Below, one piece after another: positions 46,151 through 53,724 of a stretch of DNA of 64,000 nucleotides (position 1 is its first letter; the number at the start of each line of letters is the position of its first letter). The translations under genes and the position numbers were made by a program. Location of the stretch: contig NZ_CP135275.1 of assembly GCF_032302195.1 (NCBI RefSeq), positions 1,364,001-1,428,000 on the forward strand. The letters run 5' to 3'. Source of the stretch: Paenibacillus sp. MMS20-IR301. GTDB lineage: Bacteria > Bacillota > Bacilli > Paenibacillales > Paenibacillaceae. A model generated the notes under the pieces. That model was not told the origin of the DNA. It searched no databases and saw only the letters and a program-made list of their open reading frames with translations.

Positions 46151-46273
46151 ATTGCTGTCAGGTTATTTGCTTACGTTACGGACAGGGGAGACGTTAAGTT
46201 CTGAAGCAGGGCCTGAGTGCCGGGCCTTAACATTCCTGTATACGCTAAGATTTGGACTTAGACAAAAACAAGG

Positions 46274-46331
46274 GCGCCTCGTAAGATGGGGGTGTACGGG
46301 GTCTGGAGCCCTAAAACCCATCAGGAGGCGC
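46274..46331 (+). promoter_or_regulatory. Hairpin that could mask the transposase ribosome binding site
   Basis: GCGCCTC (46274-46280) is complementary to GAGGCGC (46325-46331), which overlaps the AGGAGG ribosome binding site of the transposase. The loop is 44 nt. Confidence 0.5.
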
Positions 46332-46336
46332 TTACT

Positions 46337-47614
46337 ATGAAGTCTAACCGAAAAGATATAACGAATCAACGCATTGAACGAATTACCATGCAGCATGCCG
46401 TAGTCGGAATCGACATTGCCAAGGATGTGCATGCCGCACAGATGACCGACTTTCGCGGGCGTTCACTCACGCCCCGTCACTTGTCGTTCTCCAACACGCT
46501 GGAAGGCTTCGAAAAGTTCTTGCGCTGGGCAAGGGAAGCTCAGTCGAAGCATCGTCTGACCTCCCTGCTCATTGGTCTGGAGCCCACCGGTCATTACTGG
46601 TTTAACTTCGCGAACTGGTTACTTGAACAAGGGATCGAGGTGGTACTGGTCAATCCGGTGACGACCCACCGCAACAAGGAAAACCGGGATAATAGTCCAT
46701 CGAAGAACGACCCTAAGGATGCGCTTGTCATTGCGGATGTCGTCAGCCGTGGCTATTACACCGACTACCTCGCTCAGGCGGCGGTCTTCGACCGGCTGAA
46801 GACGCTAATGAGCAACCGGGAGTATTGGGTCAAGCAAGGGATAAGCCTGGGCAATCGCATCGTCCGCTGGATCGACCTGTACTTCCCCGAATTCCGCCAA
46901 GTCTTTCCGGACTGGACGACGCTTCGCTCGCTGGCGTCACTTCGCGCCTGCCCTTTGCCGTGTGACCTCAAGGGACGCAGCGTCGAGGAAGTCATGGACC
47001 TGTGGCGCAAACAAGGCATGAAACGGGCGGCAGGTGTCAGCGGCCGTGCGAAAGCGGCGGTCTTGCTGGCGACGGCCGCGCGCAGTATTGGCGATACCCG
47101 GGCGGTGGAGGAAGCCAGGCAAGACCTCGGCCACCTCCTCCAAACCTACGACAACGTCATGGCCATGCTCGACGAAATGGACGAAGCCCTCCAATCGCTG
47201 CTGGAGGAAATCCCCTTGGCTGAGCAGTTGCGAAGCATCCGCGGGCTGGGAGATCTGACGGTGGCTGCCATTTTGGCCGGAGCCGGGGATTTGCGCCTTT
47301 ATGCGCATGGCCGACAATTGCTAAGGCGCGCCGGCCTGAACTTGGCGGAGTGCACTTCCGGTACATCCAAAGGGAAAATCAAGCTCTCCAAACGCGGCGA
47401 CAGTACGCTACGCAAACACTTATACTGGGGGATGCTGAGTCTGTTGCGGCAAAACCCCGACTTCAAGCGCTGGCACGCAAACAACCAGGCACGAGGCCTG
47501 AAGAAGCAAGCTTCGCTGTTTAAGCTCATTGGCAAACTGGCTCGCATCCTAATTGGCATGGTGCAGCGAGGGGAAACCTACCGTGGTGCTGATTTCTCCC
47601 CCGTAGCCGCATAA
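46337..47614 (+). CDS. IS110-family transposase (DEDD recombinase)
   Basis: A 425-residue RuvC-like DEDD transposase with a C-terminal Transposase_20 domain. VVGIDIAKDVHAAQM (~24) holds the first Asp, LIGLEPTGHYW (~78) the Glu and SKNDPKDALVIADVV (~120) the later Asp residues. IRGLGDLTVAAILAGAGD (~300) opens the C-terminal domain with the catalytic Ser region around CTSGTSKGKIKLSKRG. Such recombinases use an RNA transcribed from the element (bridge RNA) to choose target and donor DNA. The ATG follows AGGAGGCGC; the frame is intact, so the element may be active. Confidence 0.93.
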   Translation: MKSNRKDITNQRIERITMQHAVVGIDIAKDVHAAQMTDFRGRSLTPRHLSFSNTLEGFEKFLRWAREAQSKHRLTSLLIGLEPTGHYWFNFANWLLEQGIEVVLVNPVTTHRNKENRDNSPSKNDPKDALVIADVVSRGYYTDYLAQAAVFDRLKTLMSNREYWVKQGISLGNRIVRWIDLYFPEFRQVFPDWTTLRSLASLRACPLPCDLKGRSVEEVMDLWRKQGMKRAAGVSGRAKAAVLLATAARSIGDTRAVEEARQDLGHLLQTYDNVMAMLDEMDEALQSLLEEIPLAEQLRSIRGLGDLTVAAILAGAGDLRLYAHGRQLLRRAGLNLAECTSGTSKGKIKLSKRGDSTLRKHLYWGMLSLLRQNPDFKRWHANNQARGLKKQASLFKLIGKLARILIGMVQRGETYRGADFSPVAA

Positions 47615-47624
47615 ACCGCAATCA

Positions 47625-47990
47625 CGAAAGTTGACTCATTCGCAGGAACGTACCGTATTACGTGCACAAGAGAATCGAAGGTGGTGTCCGGAAGGGCTTT
47701 GACCCGTTACCTTAACGCGATCGATCTCCACGCCATGGACAGGTGAAACGAAGGAATGAAAGGGCATAGACCCGTTGAGATCTGGGAGGGTGAACCTCCG
47801 TGGGACAAGTGGAGTGTGCAGGATAGCGAGGATTTAAAAGCACGTCTTACGCTGCTTTTGTTCCTGCATGCCCGTAAGCCGCTCGGCAGGGCCCTCTCTA
47901 TCGCCCCCCACTTTCACTCCCGTTTCTATACATTGAAATCCTGCGAAGGAGTGAGTATTTGTGAGAAAATCCCCTAAATACGAGGGACGG
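47625..47990 (+). ncRNA. Candidate bridge-type RNA region of the IS110 element
   Basis: No credible gene. Two copies of a GAAGGGCnnnGACCCGTT motif lie at 47691-47710 and 47759-47778; each can form a small GGG/CCC hairpin. A perfect GGAGG/CCTCC hairpin follows at 47785-47799. Bridge RNAs of IS110-family elements have two internal loops that pair with target and donor DNA. The position 3' of the transposase suits the IS1111-like subgroup. This is inference; boundaries are not known. Confidence 0.35.
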
Positions 47991-48009
47991 ACATCAGCGC
48001 CGTTATTTC

Positions 48010-48033
48010 GCCAGGAAAGTGGCGATATCACGT
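48010..48033 (+). repeat. Flank repeat, right of the IS110 element
   Basis: GCCAGGAAAGTGGCGATATC followed by ACGT, matching 46127-46150. It is followed by GAAAAGTGGCGAATAAGG, so AAAGTGGCGA occurs twice here. The rest of 48034-48194 holds no gene I can support. Confidence 0.65.
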
Positions 48034-48194
48034 GAAAAGTGGCGAATAAGGACTGTGGTGTCCGCAGTTGACTCGGGTAAATGGAGTTTCTGAACCGCCG
48101 CAATCCGGCCGGAACGGATATCTGAAACCGTGCAAAGCGGCGGAAAGCAGAAATGAGGGTTAACGAGTATATTTGGCCTTAACTGCTCTACAGC

Positions 48195-48247
48195 AAAAAA
48201 AGCCCCCGCCGCTATCCCGAGAATAACTGGATAGCGGCGGGGGCTTT
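48195..48247. terminator. Strong terminator of the dapA-like gene
   Basis: AAAGCCCCCGCCGCTATCC pairs perfectly with GGATAGCGGCGGGGGCTTT over an 11-nt loop; the minus strand ends in seven T. Confidence 0.9.
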
Positions 48248-48289
48248 GATTCAATTACTTAGTTAACAGCTGTCCGTGAAGCAGAATGC

Positions 48290-49165
48290 TTACCCGGCAA
48301 GGTAAGCGCCCAGTTCGTCACGCAGCGAAGAGCTGATGGAGGTCATCGGCAGGCGGAGCGTATCCGAGGCGATCTCGCCGTATGCGCTGAGCAGCCATTT
48401 GATCGGCGCCGGGTTAGACTCCTTGAACAGCAGCTTCATCAGCGGTACCAGCTGATTGAACTCAGCGTGAGCGGCCTCAACCTGGCCGGCTCTGTACTGC
48501 TCATAGATGCTGAGATAGCGGGCGGTATGCACATTAGCCGAGGCCAGCATGCCTCCGGCGGCTCCGCAGCCGAGCATGTCGAAGAAATGCAGGTCATCTC
48601 CGCAGAGCACCGGCTTCGAGCCGAGGCGGGACAGCTCGGAGACCAGCAGCGGGGAGCCGGAGCAGTCTTTGAGCCCTACGACATTGTCCATCTCCAGAAT
48701 CGTGCGGGCGGTATCGAGCGACATGCCGACACCGGCGCGGCCGGGGATATCGTAAGCGATAACCGGCAGACCGACTTCTGCTGCCTTGCGGAAATGGGCG
48801 ATAATGCCTTCCTGGGAAGGGCGGCTATAGTAGGGAACCACCACCAGTGCAGCATCAGCGCCGGAGTTCGCTGCAAGCTCGGTGCGGGCAACGGTGGACA
48901 TTGTATCATTCGTGCCCGTGCCAATGACCAGCGGAATTGTGCTGGATTTCAAGAGCTCCCGTGAAGCATCCACGAGGGTCTGCAGTTCCTGTATATTGAC
49001 TGTCGGCGATTCTCCAGTGGTTCCATTAACGACCAGACCATGAATATTGTTCTTGATGATGTTGTTCACATAACGCTGATACGATTCCAGATCAATCTCG
49101 CCAGCGGCGTTGAACGGGGTTACCACGGGAACATAGATTCCATAAATCTGTTCTTCTGTTAACAT
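48290..49165 (-). CDS. DapA-family lyase (second 4-hydroxy-tetrahydrodipicolinate synthase-like protein)
   Basis: A 291-residue class I aldolase-fold lyase with Schiff-base Lys K166 (VVGLKDCSG), Tyr Y138 (AYDIPGRAG) and GTTGESPT (48-55). It is diverged from the dapA in the dpa cluster (for example AYDIPGR versus LYNVPSR), so it may act as a second synthase or as another pyruvate-dependent aldolase. ATG 49165 is preferred, with GGAGG 10 bp upstream and family-like start LTEEQIYGIYVPVVTPF. It is divergent from a LysR gene that likely controls it. Confidence 0.85.
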   Translation of the reverse strand: MLTEEQIYGIYVPVVTPFNAAGEIDLESYQRYVNNIIKNNIHGLVVNGTTGESPTVNIQELQTLVDASRELLKSSTIPLVIGTGTNDTMSTVARTELAANSGADAALVVVPYYSRPSQEGIIAHFRKAAEVGLPVIAYDIPGRAGVGMSLDTARTILEMDNVVGLKDCSGSPLLVSELSRLGSKPVLCGDDLHFFDMLGCGAAGGMLASANVHTARYLSIYEQYRAGQVEAAHAEFNQLVPLMKLLFKESNPAPIKWLLSAYGEIASDTLRLPMTSISSSLRDELGAYLAG

Positions 49166-49255
49166 GAATATCGGCCTCCACAATTGTAAAATCCTTTTAT
49201 CTTACTGTACCATGGAATTTCACATCGGAGTTAGCTATAATAAATGATGTAGGCT

Positions 49256-49270
49256 ATCAATAATATTGAT
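49256..49270. promoter_or_regulatory. LysR-type operator (ATC-N9-GAT)
   Basis: ATCAATAATATTGAT is a perfect 15-bp palindrome of the ATC-N9-GAT class used by LysR regulators. It lies in the dapA-like/LysR divergent gap, 15 bp before the LysR start. Confidence 0.7.
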
Positions 49271-49285
49271 GTTAGGGTGAGGGGA

Positions 49286-50182
49286 ATGGACTTAACCTAT
49301 ATGCGCACGTTCCGCGAGGTAGCGAAGCGGCAGAGCTTCACCCGTGCGGCTGAGGAGCTGGGCTACGCCCAGTCCAGCGTAACGATGCAGATTCAGAAGA
49401 TCGAGAAGGAGTACGGCATTCCGCTGATCGAGCGGCATGGCCGGGCGCTGCGGCTGACCCCGCCGGGGGAAGAGCTGCTGAAGCTGTTCGCGGAGATTCT
49501 TGATCTGTACGACCGCTCCAAGGAGACTATCGCCCAGCAGACCATCGGAACGCTGACCATCGGGACGATCGATTCACTGGCGGCCTTTTATCTGCCGCCG
49601 TATCTTCAGCAGCTGCGGACGATGTTCCCGGGGCTGAATATCCATCTGCAGACAGAGCAGGAGGCTAATCTGATGTCCAAAATCCGGGACGGCGAGGTAG
49701 ACATTGGCCTCCTGCTGGACCGCAATACAGCGGACGCCGTGCTGGCGCGGACCATCATCCGGGAGGAGCCGCTCGTCCTCGTGGCGCCGGTCAGCCATCC
49801 GCTGGCCGGGCTGACGCAGGTGTCGCTGCAGGATCTCAACAACTGCGAGCTGATTGTCTCGGAGGAAAGCTGCATCTACCGCAGCCTGTTCGAGAACCTG
49901 CTCCGGGAGCACGGGATCGTGTTCCGGATCGGGTTTGAGCTGTCGAATCTGGAAGCGATCAAGCGCTGTGTGCGCAACGGCCTGGGCATTGCACTGCTGC
50001 CCAGAATTGTTGCTGAGGAAGAGATTGAGCGGGGAAATCTCGCGGAGCTGTCTTTTGCCCATCCGGAGATTCACTTTGATCTGCAGCTTCTGCTTCATCC
50101 GAAGAAGTGGAAGTCGCTGCCGCTGCAGTCACTGATTCAGCTGCTGCTGGAGGATGCGAAGGTTAAGGGAGCTACACCCTGA
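49286..50182 (+). CDS. LysR-family transcriptional regulator
   Basis: A 298-residue regulator with an N-terminal winged HTH (LTYMRTFREVAKRQSFTRAAEELGYAQSSVTMQIQKIEKEYG, ~2-44) and a C-terminal substrate-binding fold (TLTIGTIDSLAAFYLPPYL at ~92; GLGIALLPRIVAEEEI at ~233). The ATG follows AGGGTGAGG; an in-frame GTG at 49277 lies inside that site. Divergent from the dapA-like gene across a perfect ATC-N9-GAT palindrome, so it probably controls it and itself. Effector unknown. Confidence 0.9.
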   Translation: MDLTYMRTFREVAKRQSFTRAAEELGYAQSSVTMQIQKIEKEYGIPLIERHGRALRLTPPGEELLKLFAEILDLYDRSKETIAQQTIGTLTIGTIDSLAAFYLPPYLQQLRTMFPGLNIHLQTEQEANLMSKIRDGEVDIGLLLDRNTADAVLARTIIREEPLVLVAPVSHPLAGLTQVSLQDLNNCELIVSEESCIYRSLFENLLREHGIVFRIGFELSNLEAIKRCVRNGLGIALLPRIVAEEEIERGNLAELSFAHPEIHFDLQLLLHPKKWKSLPLQSLIQLLLEDAKVKGATP

Positions 50183-50238
50183 ACGGAAGGCTGCACTGAG
50201 TAGCCTGATGATCGAGTCCAGACAAGACGGAGGAGAAC

Positions 50239-50925
50239 ATGAACATAATTGAGCTAGCGATAGAATTTGAATACCATGGACAGAACTATTATATCTACCC
50301 GAGCCTTATTGTGTCCGGGGAAGAGCTAACACTGGTCGATGCCGGGTATCCGCAGTTCATGCCGCGTATAGAGGATGCGATACTGAAGCACGGGCATGAC
50401 CCGCAGCATCTGCAGAATATCATTATTACCCATTATGACGATGACCATATCGGAGCGCTGGAAGATTTCAAGCTGAAATATCCGGCAGTGACGGTCATAG
50501 CGAGCGAAGCAGAAGCGCCGTTTATCTCAGGTAAAGTGAAATCGGAGCGGCTGGTTCAAGCCGAAGCCCTGCTTGCGCAGATGTCAGCTGAAGATCAGGC
50601 TTCCGGGGAAGAGTTTGTACAGCTATTACAAGACTTAAGACATGTTCCGGTAGATATGACCGTCCGGGATGGCGAGTGGATACTAAATAACAAATGTCAG
50701 ATTATCGCCACCCCGGGGCATACTTCAGGCCATATCTCTTTGTATTTTCCTGAACTAAGCAGCGTGATTACCGGAGATGCGGCAGTGAAAGAAGGGGAAG
50801 TGCTGGCTGTCGCGAATCCGCAGTACTGTCTGGACCTGGAGAGCGCAGCAGACTCCCTGAGCCGGCTGATAGACCTTAAGGCGCAGACGTATTACTGCTA
50901 CCATGAAGGGCAGCTGCGTCTTTAG
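50239..50925 (+). CDS. Metallo-beta-lactamase-fold hydrolase
   Basis: A 228-residue MBL hydrolase. IITHYDDDHIGALEDF (~62) is the HxHxDH-like metal motif with Tyr in the second position (HYDDDH), IIATPGHTSGHISLYF (~155) supplies the third His and VITGDAAV (~173) the bridging Asp. The ligand-spacing is typical of glyoxalase II-like or lactonase-like enzymes. Substrate unknown. No signal peptide. ATG follows CGGAGGAGA, 56 bp after the LysR gene. Confidence 0.85.
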   Translation: MNIIELAIEFEYHGQNYYIYPSLIVSGEELTLVDAGYPQFMPRIEDAILKHGHDPQHLQNIIITHYDDDHIGALEDFKLKYPAVTVIASEAEAPFISGKVKSERLVQAEALLAQMSAEDQASGEEFVQLLQDLRHVPVDMTVRDGEWILNNKCQIIATPGHTSGHISLYFPELSSVITGDAAVKEGEVLAVANPQYCLDLESAADSLSRLIDLKAQTYYCYHEGQLRL

Positions 50926-50952
50926 CCAAACAACCCGGCCGATCCCCTGATG

Positions 50953-51441
50953 TCATTGCTGCTGCACCGGGATACACAGCTGGCAAAGATGATTGCGGAT
51001 CATCTCACCGGTGTATCTTTCCATAACAGGCCTCATAGGGTCGAGCTGCCGCCCGCTGCCCTGCAGCGCCGGAATAAGCCCATCCCAGGCCCGGGCAACC
51101 GCCTCAGCGGTATGTTCAATGGTAAGGATGGCATAGGTTCCGCCGGAGAGCAACCCGTAACGGATGGAATCATCTGCCCGATTGCCGGCAGCAGCAGACG
51201 CCTCCTGGGCAGAAGCCCCGGGCAGGCTGATACAGGCATCATACCGGCAATCCTCCGGAGCTGTATCCGCAGGGTTATCCATGGGAATACCGAAGAGCAC
51301 GGCTGATCCGGCCAGCAGCTCATTTTCCAGCGCCCACTGCTTCAAATGCTCCATAGCCCGGGCGTTGGCAGGGCCGTAAGGCCCCGTTTGCCGTACATAA
51401 GCAATGGCTGTTGCCGGGATCTTTTCAAGCTGAATATTCAT
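50953..51441 (-). CDS. GyrI-like small-molecule-binding domain protein
   Basis: A 162-residue stand-alone GyrI/AraC effector-binding (SHS2-type) domain: VQLEKIPATAIAYVRQTGPYG-like start, AVLFGIPMDNP (~48), YDACISLPG (~67) and LLSGGTYAILTIEHTAEAVARAWDGLIPAL (~97). These domains bind or hydrolyse small hydrophobic compounds, and some act as drug sensors. There is no DNA-binding domain. Convergent with the MBL gene (28 bp apart). The ATG at 51441 follows AAGGACAAT. Confidence 0.8.
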   Translation of the reverse strand: MNIQLEKIPATAIAYVRQTGPYGPANARAMEHLKQWALENELLAGSAVLFGIPMDNPADTAPEDCRYDACISLPGASAQEASAAAGNRADDSIRYGLLSGGTYAILTIEHTAEAVARAWDGLIPALQGSGRQLDPMRPVMERYTGEMIRNHLCQLCIPVQQQ

Positions 51442-51547
51442 CGTCTCATTGTCCTTTCACCATCTGTATTTGGAGTACATTCCGAATGCTAACATGGACT
51501 AAAATGAATTACACAACTTTTTTCAGCCGCTTAAATGCAGCAAGATA

Positions 51548-51576
51548 TTGACATCAAAAACGAGAATATGTTATAT
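51548..51576 (+). promoter_or_regulatory. Sigma-A promoter of htpG
   Basis: Perfect TTGACA (51548-51553), 17 bp, TTATAT (51571-51576). The start site would be near 51583, just before the CIRCE element. Confidence 0.8.
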
Positions 51577-51587
51577 AAAAGGAAGTG

Positions 51588-51614
51588 TTAGCACTCGGAT
51601 GAGTGGAGTGCTAA
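51588..51614. promoter_or_regulatory. CIRCE element (HrcA operator) upstream of htpG
   Basis: TTAGCACTC, nine bases, GAGTGCTAA: a perfect match to the CIRCE inverted repeat. It lies 50 bp upstream of htpG and just after its promoter, so it would be in the 5' leader. Confidence 0.95.
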
Positions 51615-51664
51615 ACAACGATACGCAATCTGAAGGTTATTTTTGAAAGGAGATTTATTTATTC

Positions 51665-53545
51665 ATGGCCAAAAAAGAGTTTAAAGCCGAATCCAAAAGA
51701 CTGCTGGAAATGATGATTAACTCCATCTATACGCAGCGGGAAATCTTTCTGCGGGAACTGATCTCGAATGCAAGCGATGCCATCGACAAAATCTATTACA
51801 AGGCACTGGCCGACGAAGGCCTGGTGTTCAATAAAGAGGATTACTACATTAAAGTAACTGCCGATAAGGCATCCCGCACTTTGACCATTTCCGATACAGG
51901 GATCGGGATGACCCAGGAAGAGCTGGAGAATAACCTCGGGATTATCGCGAACAGCGGCTCTTTTGCTTTTAAGAAGGATAATGAAGCCAAGGACGGCCAC
52001 AACATCATCGGACAATTCGGGGTAGGGTTCTATTCCGCATTCATGGTCGCTGACGATGTAACGGTAATCAGTAAGGCGCTGGGCAGCGGGCAGGCGTTCA
52101 AATGGGAATCCCAGGGCGCTGACGGCTACACGATTGAACCCACGGAGAAGGATGCTGTAGGTACCGAAATTACACTTAAGATTAAAGAGAACACCGAGGA
52201 TGACAATTACGACGAGTTTCTGGAAGAATACCGCCTGAAGTCGATCATCAAGAAGTACTCGGATTTCATCCGCTTCCCGATCAAGATGGACATTACCGGC
52301 AGACAGCCTAAAGAAGGCGCTGAGAATGAATTCATCGATGTGACCGAAGAGCAGACTGTGAACAGCATGGTGCCGATCTGGCGCAAAAACAAGAGCGAGC
52401 TGAAGGAAGAGGACTACAACAACTTCTATTCCGAGAAGCGCTACGGATTCGACAAGCCGCTGAAGCATATCCATATCAGTGCTGACGGTGCGGTAGTGTA
52501 TAATGCAATCCTGTTCATTCCGGAGAATACTCCGTTTGATTACTACACCAAGGAATATGAAAAAGGGCTTGAGCTGTACTCGGGTGGCGTGCTGATCATG
52601 AACAAATGCGGGGATCTGCTGCCGGATTATTTCAGCTTTGTCAAGGGGATGGTGGATTCCGAGGATCTGTCGCTGAACATCTCCCGCGAGCTGCTGCAGC
52701 ATGACCGCCAGCTGACGCTGATTGCGAAGAACATCAAGAGCAAGATCAAGAGCCAGCTGCTGAGCCTGCTGAAGGATGAGCGCGAGAAATATGAGACGTT
52801 CTATAAATCTTTTGGCAGACAGCTGAAGTTCGGGGTCTACAATGACTATGGCATGGAAAAAGAAACGCTCCAGGACCTGCTGATGTTCCACTCCTCCAAG
52901 GAGAAGAAACTGGTTACGCTGGCTGAGTATGTCGAAAGAATGCCGGAAGACCAGAAGTATATCTACTACGCTTCCGGGGAGTCGGCAGAACGGATCGAGA
53001 AGCTGCCGCAGACCGAAATGGTGCTGGACAAGGGCTACGAAATTCTCTACTTCACAGACGATATCGATGAATTCGCGATCAAGATGATCATGTCCTATAA
53101 GGAAAAAGAATTCAAAAACGTCTCCAGCGGCGACTTAGGCATCGAGGATGCTGCGGACAAACCGTCGGAAGAGGAAGAAAATGAGAACAAAGGGCTGTTC
53201 GAAGCGATGCAGGGCATTCTGTCCGGCAAAGTGAAGGCAGTCAAAGCATCGAAGCGGCTGAAATCCCATCCGGTCTGCCTGTCCACTGAAGGCGAGCTGA
53301 CCATTGAGATGGAGAAGATCCTCAAGGCAATGCCTAACGGCGGCCAGGATGTTCAGGCGGACAAGGTGCTGGAAATTAACGTGAACCACGATGTCTTCAA
53401 ATCCCTGAAGGCTGCGGCTGAAGGCGATAAGGAGAAGCTGGGCCTCTACACCAATCTGCTTTACAACCAGGCTTTGCTGATTGAAGGGCTGCAGGTGAAT
53501 GATCCGGTGCAGTTCACGAACGATATCTGCAAAATCATGGTCTAA
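51665..53545 (+). CDS. htpG: Molecular chaperone HtpG (Hsp90)
   Basis: A 626-residue bacterial Hsp90 ATPase. The GHKL nucleotide-binding motifs are [24 protein letters not shown] (~18), [13 protein letters not shown] (~77) and [13 protein letters not shown] (~118). The middle domain (~230-480; [17 protein letters not shown]) and C-terminal dimerisation domain follow. ATG follows AAAGGAGA by ~11 bp. It is preceded by a promoter and CIRCE and followed by a terminator, so it is monocistronic and probably heat-induced through HrcA. Confidence 0.97.
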   Translation: MAKKEFKAESKRLLEMMINSIYTQREIFLRELISNASDAIDKIYYKALADEGLVFNKEDYYIKVTADKASRTLTISDTGIGMTQEELENNLGIIANSGSFAFKKDNEAKDGHNIIGQFGVGFYSAFMVADDVTVISKALGSGQAFKWESQGADGYTIEPTEKDAVGTEITLKIKENTEDDNYDEFLEEYRLKSIIKKYSDFIRFPIKMDITGRQPKEGAENEFIDVTEEQTVNSMVPIWRKNKSELKEEDYNNFYSEKRYGFDKPLKHIHISADGAVVYNAILFIPENTPFDYYTKEYEKGLELYSGGVLIMNKCGDLLPDYFSFVKGMVDSEDLSLNISRELLQHDRQLTLIAKNIKSKIKSQLLSLLKDEREKYETFYKSFGRQLKFGVYNDYGMEKETLQDLLMFHSSKEKKLVTLAEYVERMPEDQKYIYYASGESAERIEKLPQTEMVLDKGYEILYFTDDIDEFAIKMIMSYKEKEFKNVSSGDLGIEDAADKPSEEEENENKGLFEAMQGILSGKVKAVKASKRLKSHPVCLSTEGELTIEMEKILKAMPNGGQDVQADKVLEINVNHDVFKSLKAAAEGDKEKLGLYTNLLYNQALLIEGLQVNDPVQFTNDICKIMV

Positions 53546-53581
53546 TCTAACCTTTGGGTCTCTGTGCTCAAAAGTAAGCAT

Positions 53582-53613
53582 AACCCGCTTCCGGCTTAGC
53601 CGGAGGCGGGTTA
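53582..53613 (+). terminator. Terminator after htpG
   Basis: AACCCGC.TCCGGC pairs with GCCGGA.GCGGGTT, loop TTA, followed by ATTTGTTG. Confidence 0.75.
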
Positions 53614-53659
53614 TTTGTTGTGCGCTAACCATGGAGGAAAAAATGAAAGAATATTTAAA

Positions 53660-53688
53660 TTGACAGTAACTATCAAAAGAAATAAAAT
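53660..53688 (+). promoter_or_regulatory. Promoter and possible TetR operator of the MFS exporter
   Basis: TTGACA (53660-53665), 17 bp, TAAAAT (53683-53688). TGACAGTAACTATCA (53661-53675) overlaps the -35 and is a 15-bp imperfect palindrome, a plausible site for the TetR protein encoded downstream. Confidence 0.6.
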
Positions 53689-53724
53689 AACAAATGAAAT
53701 AAAATGTCAAAGGGAGATGTTGTA

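Larger units (their letters stand above)
46250..47990 (+). mobile_element. IS110-family insertion sequence (ends approximate)
   Basis: A single DEDD transposase gene with a short 5' and a long (~375 bp) structured 3' non-coding part. IS110-family elements lack clear terminal inverted repeats and do not make target duplications, so ends cannot be fixed from one copy. I saw no convincing inverted repeats. The base composition and the lack of other genes at 46083-46336 and 47615-48194 suggest both stretches belong to or border the element. Confidence 0.6.

Noticed and set aside
47756..47977. 73-codon frame after the transposase
   Set aside because: Lies in the structured IS tail, has no ribosome binding site and no similarity I know.
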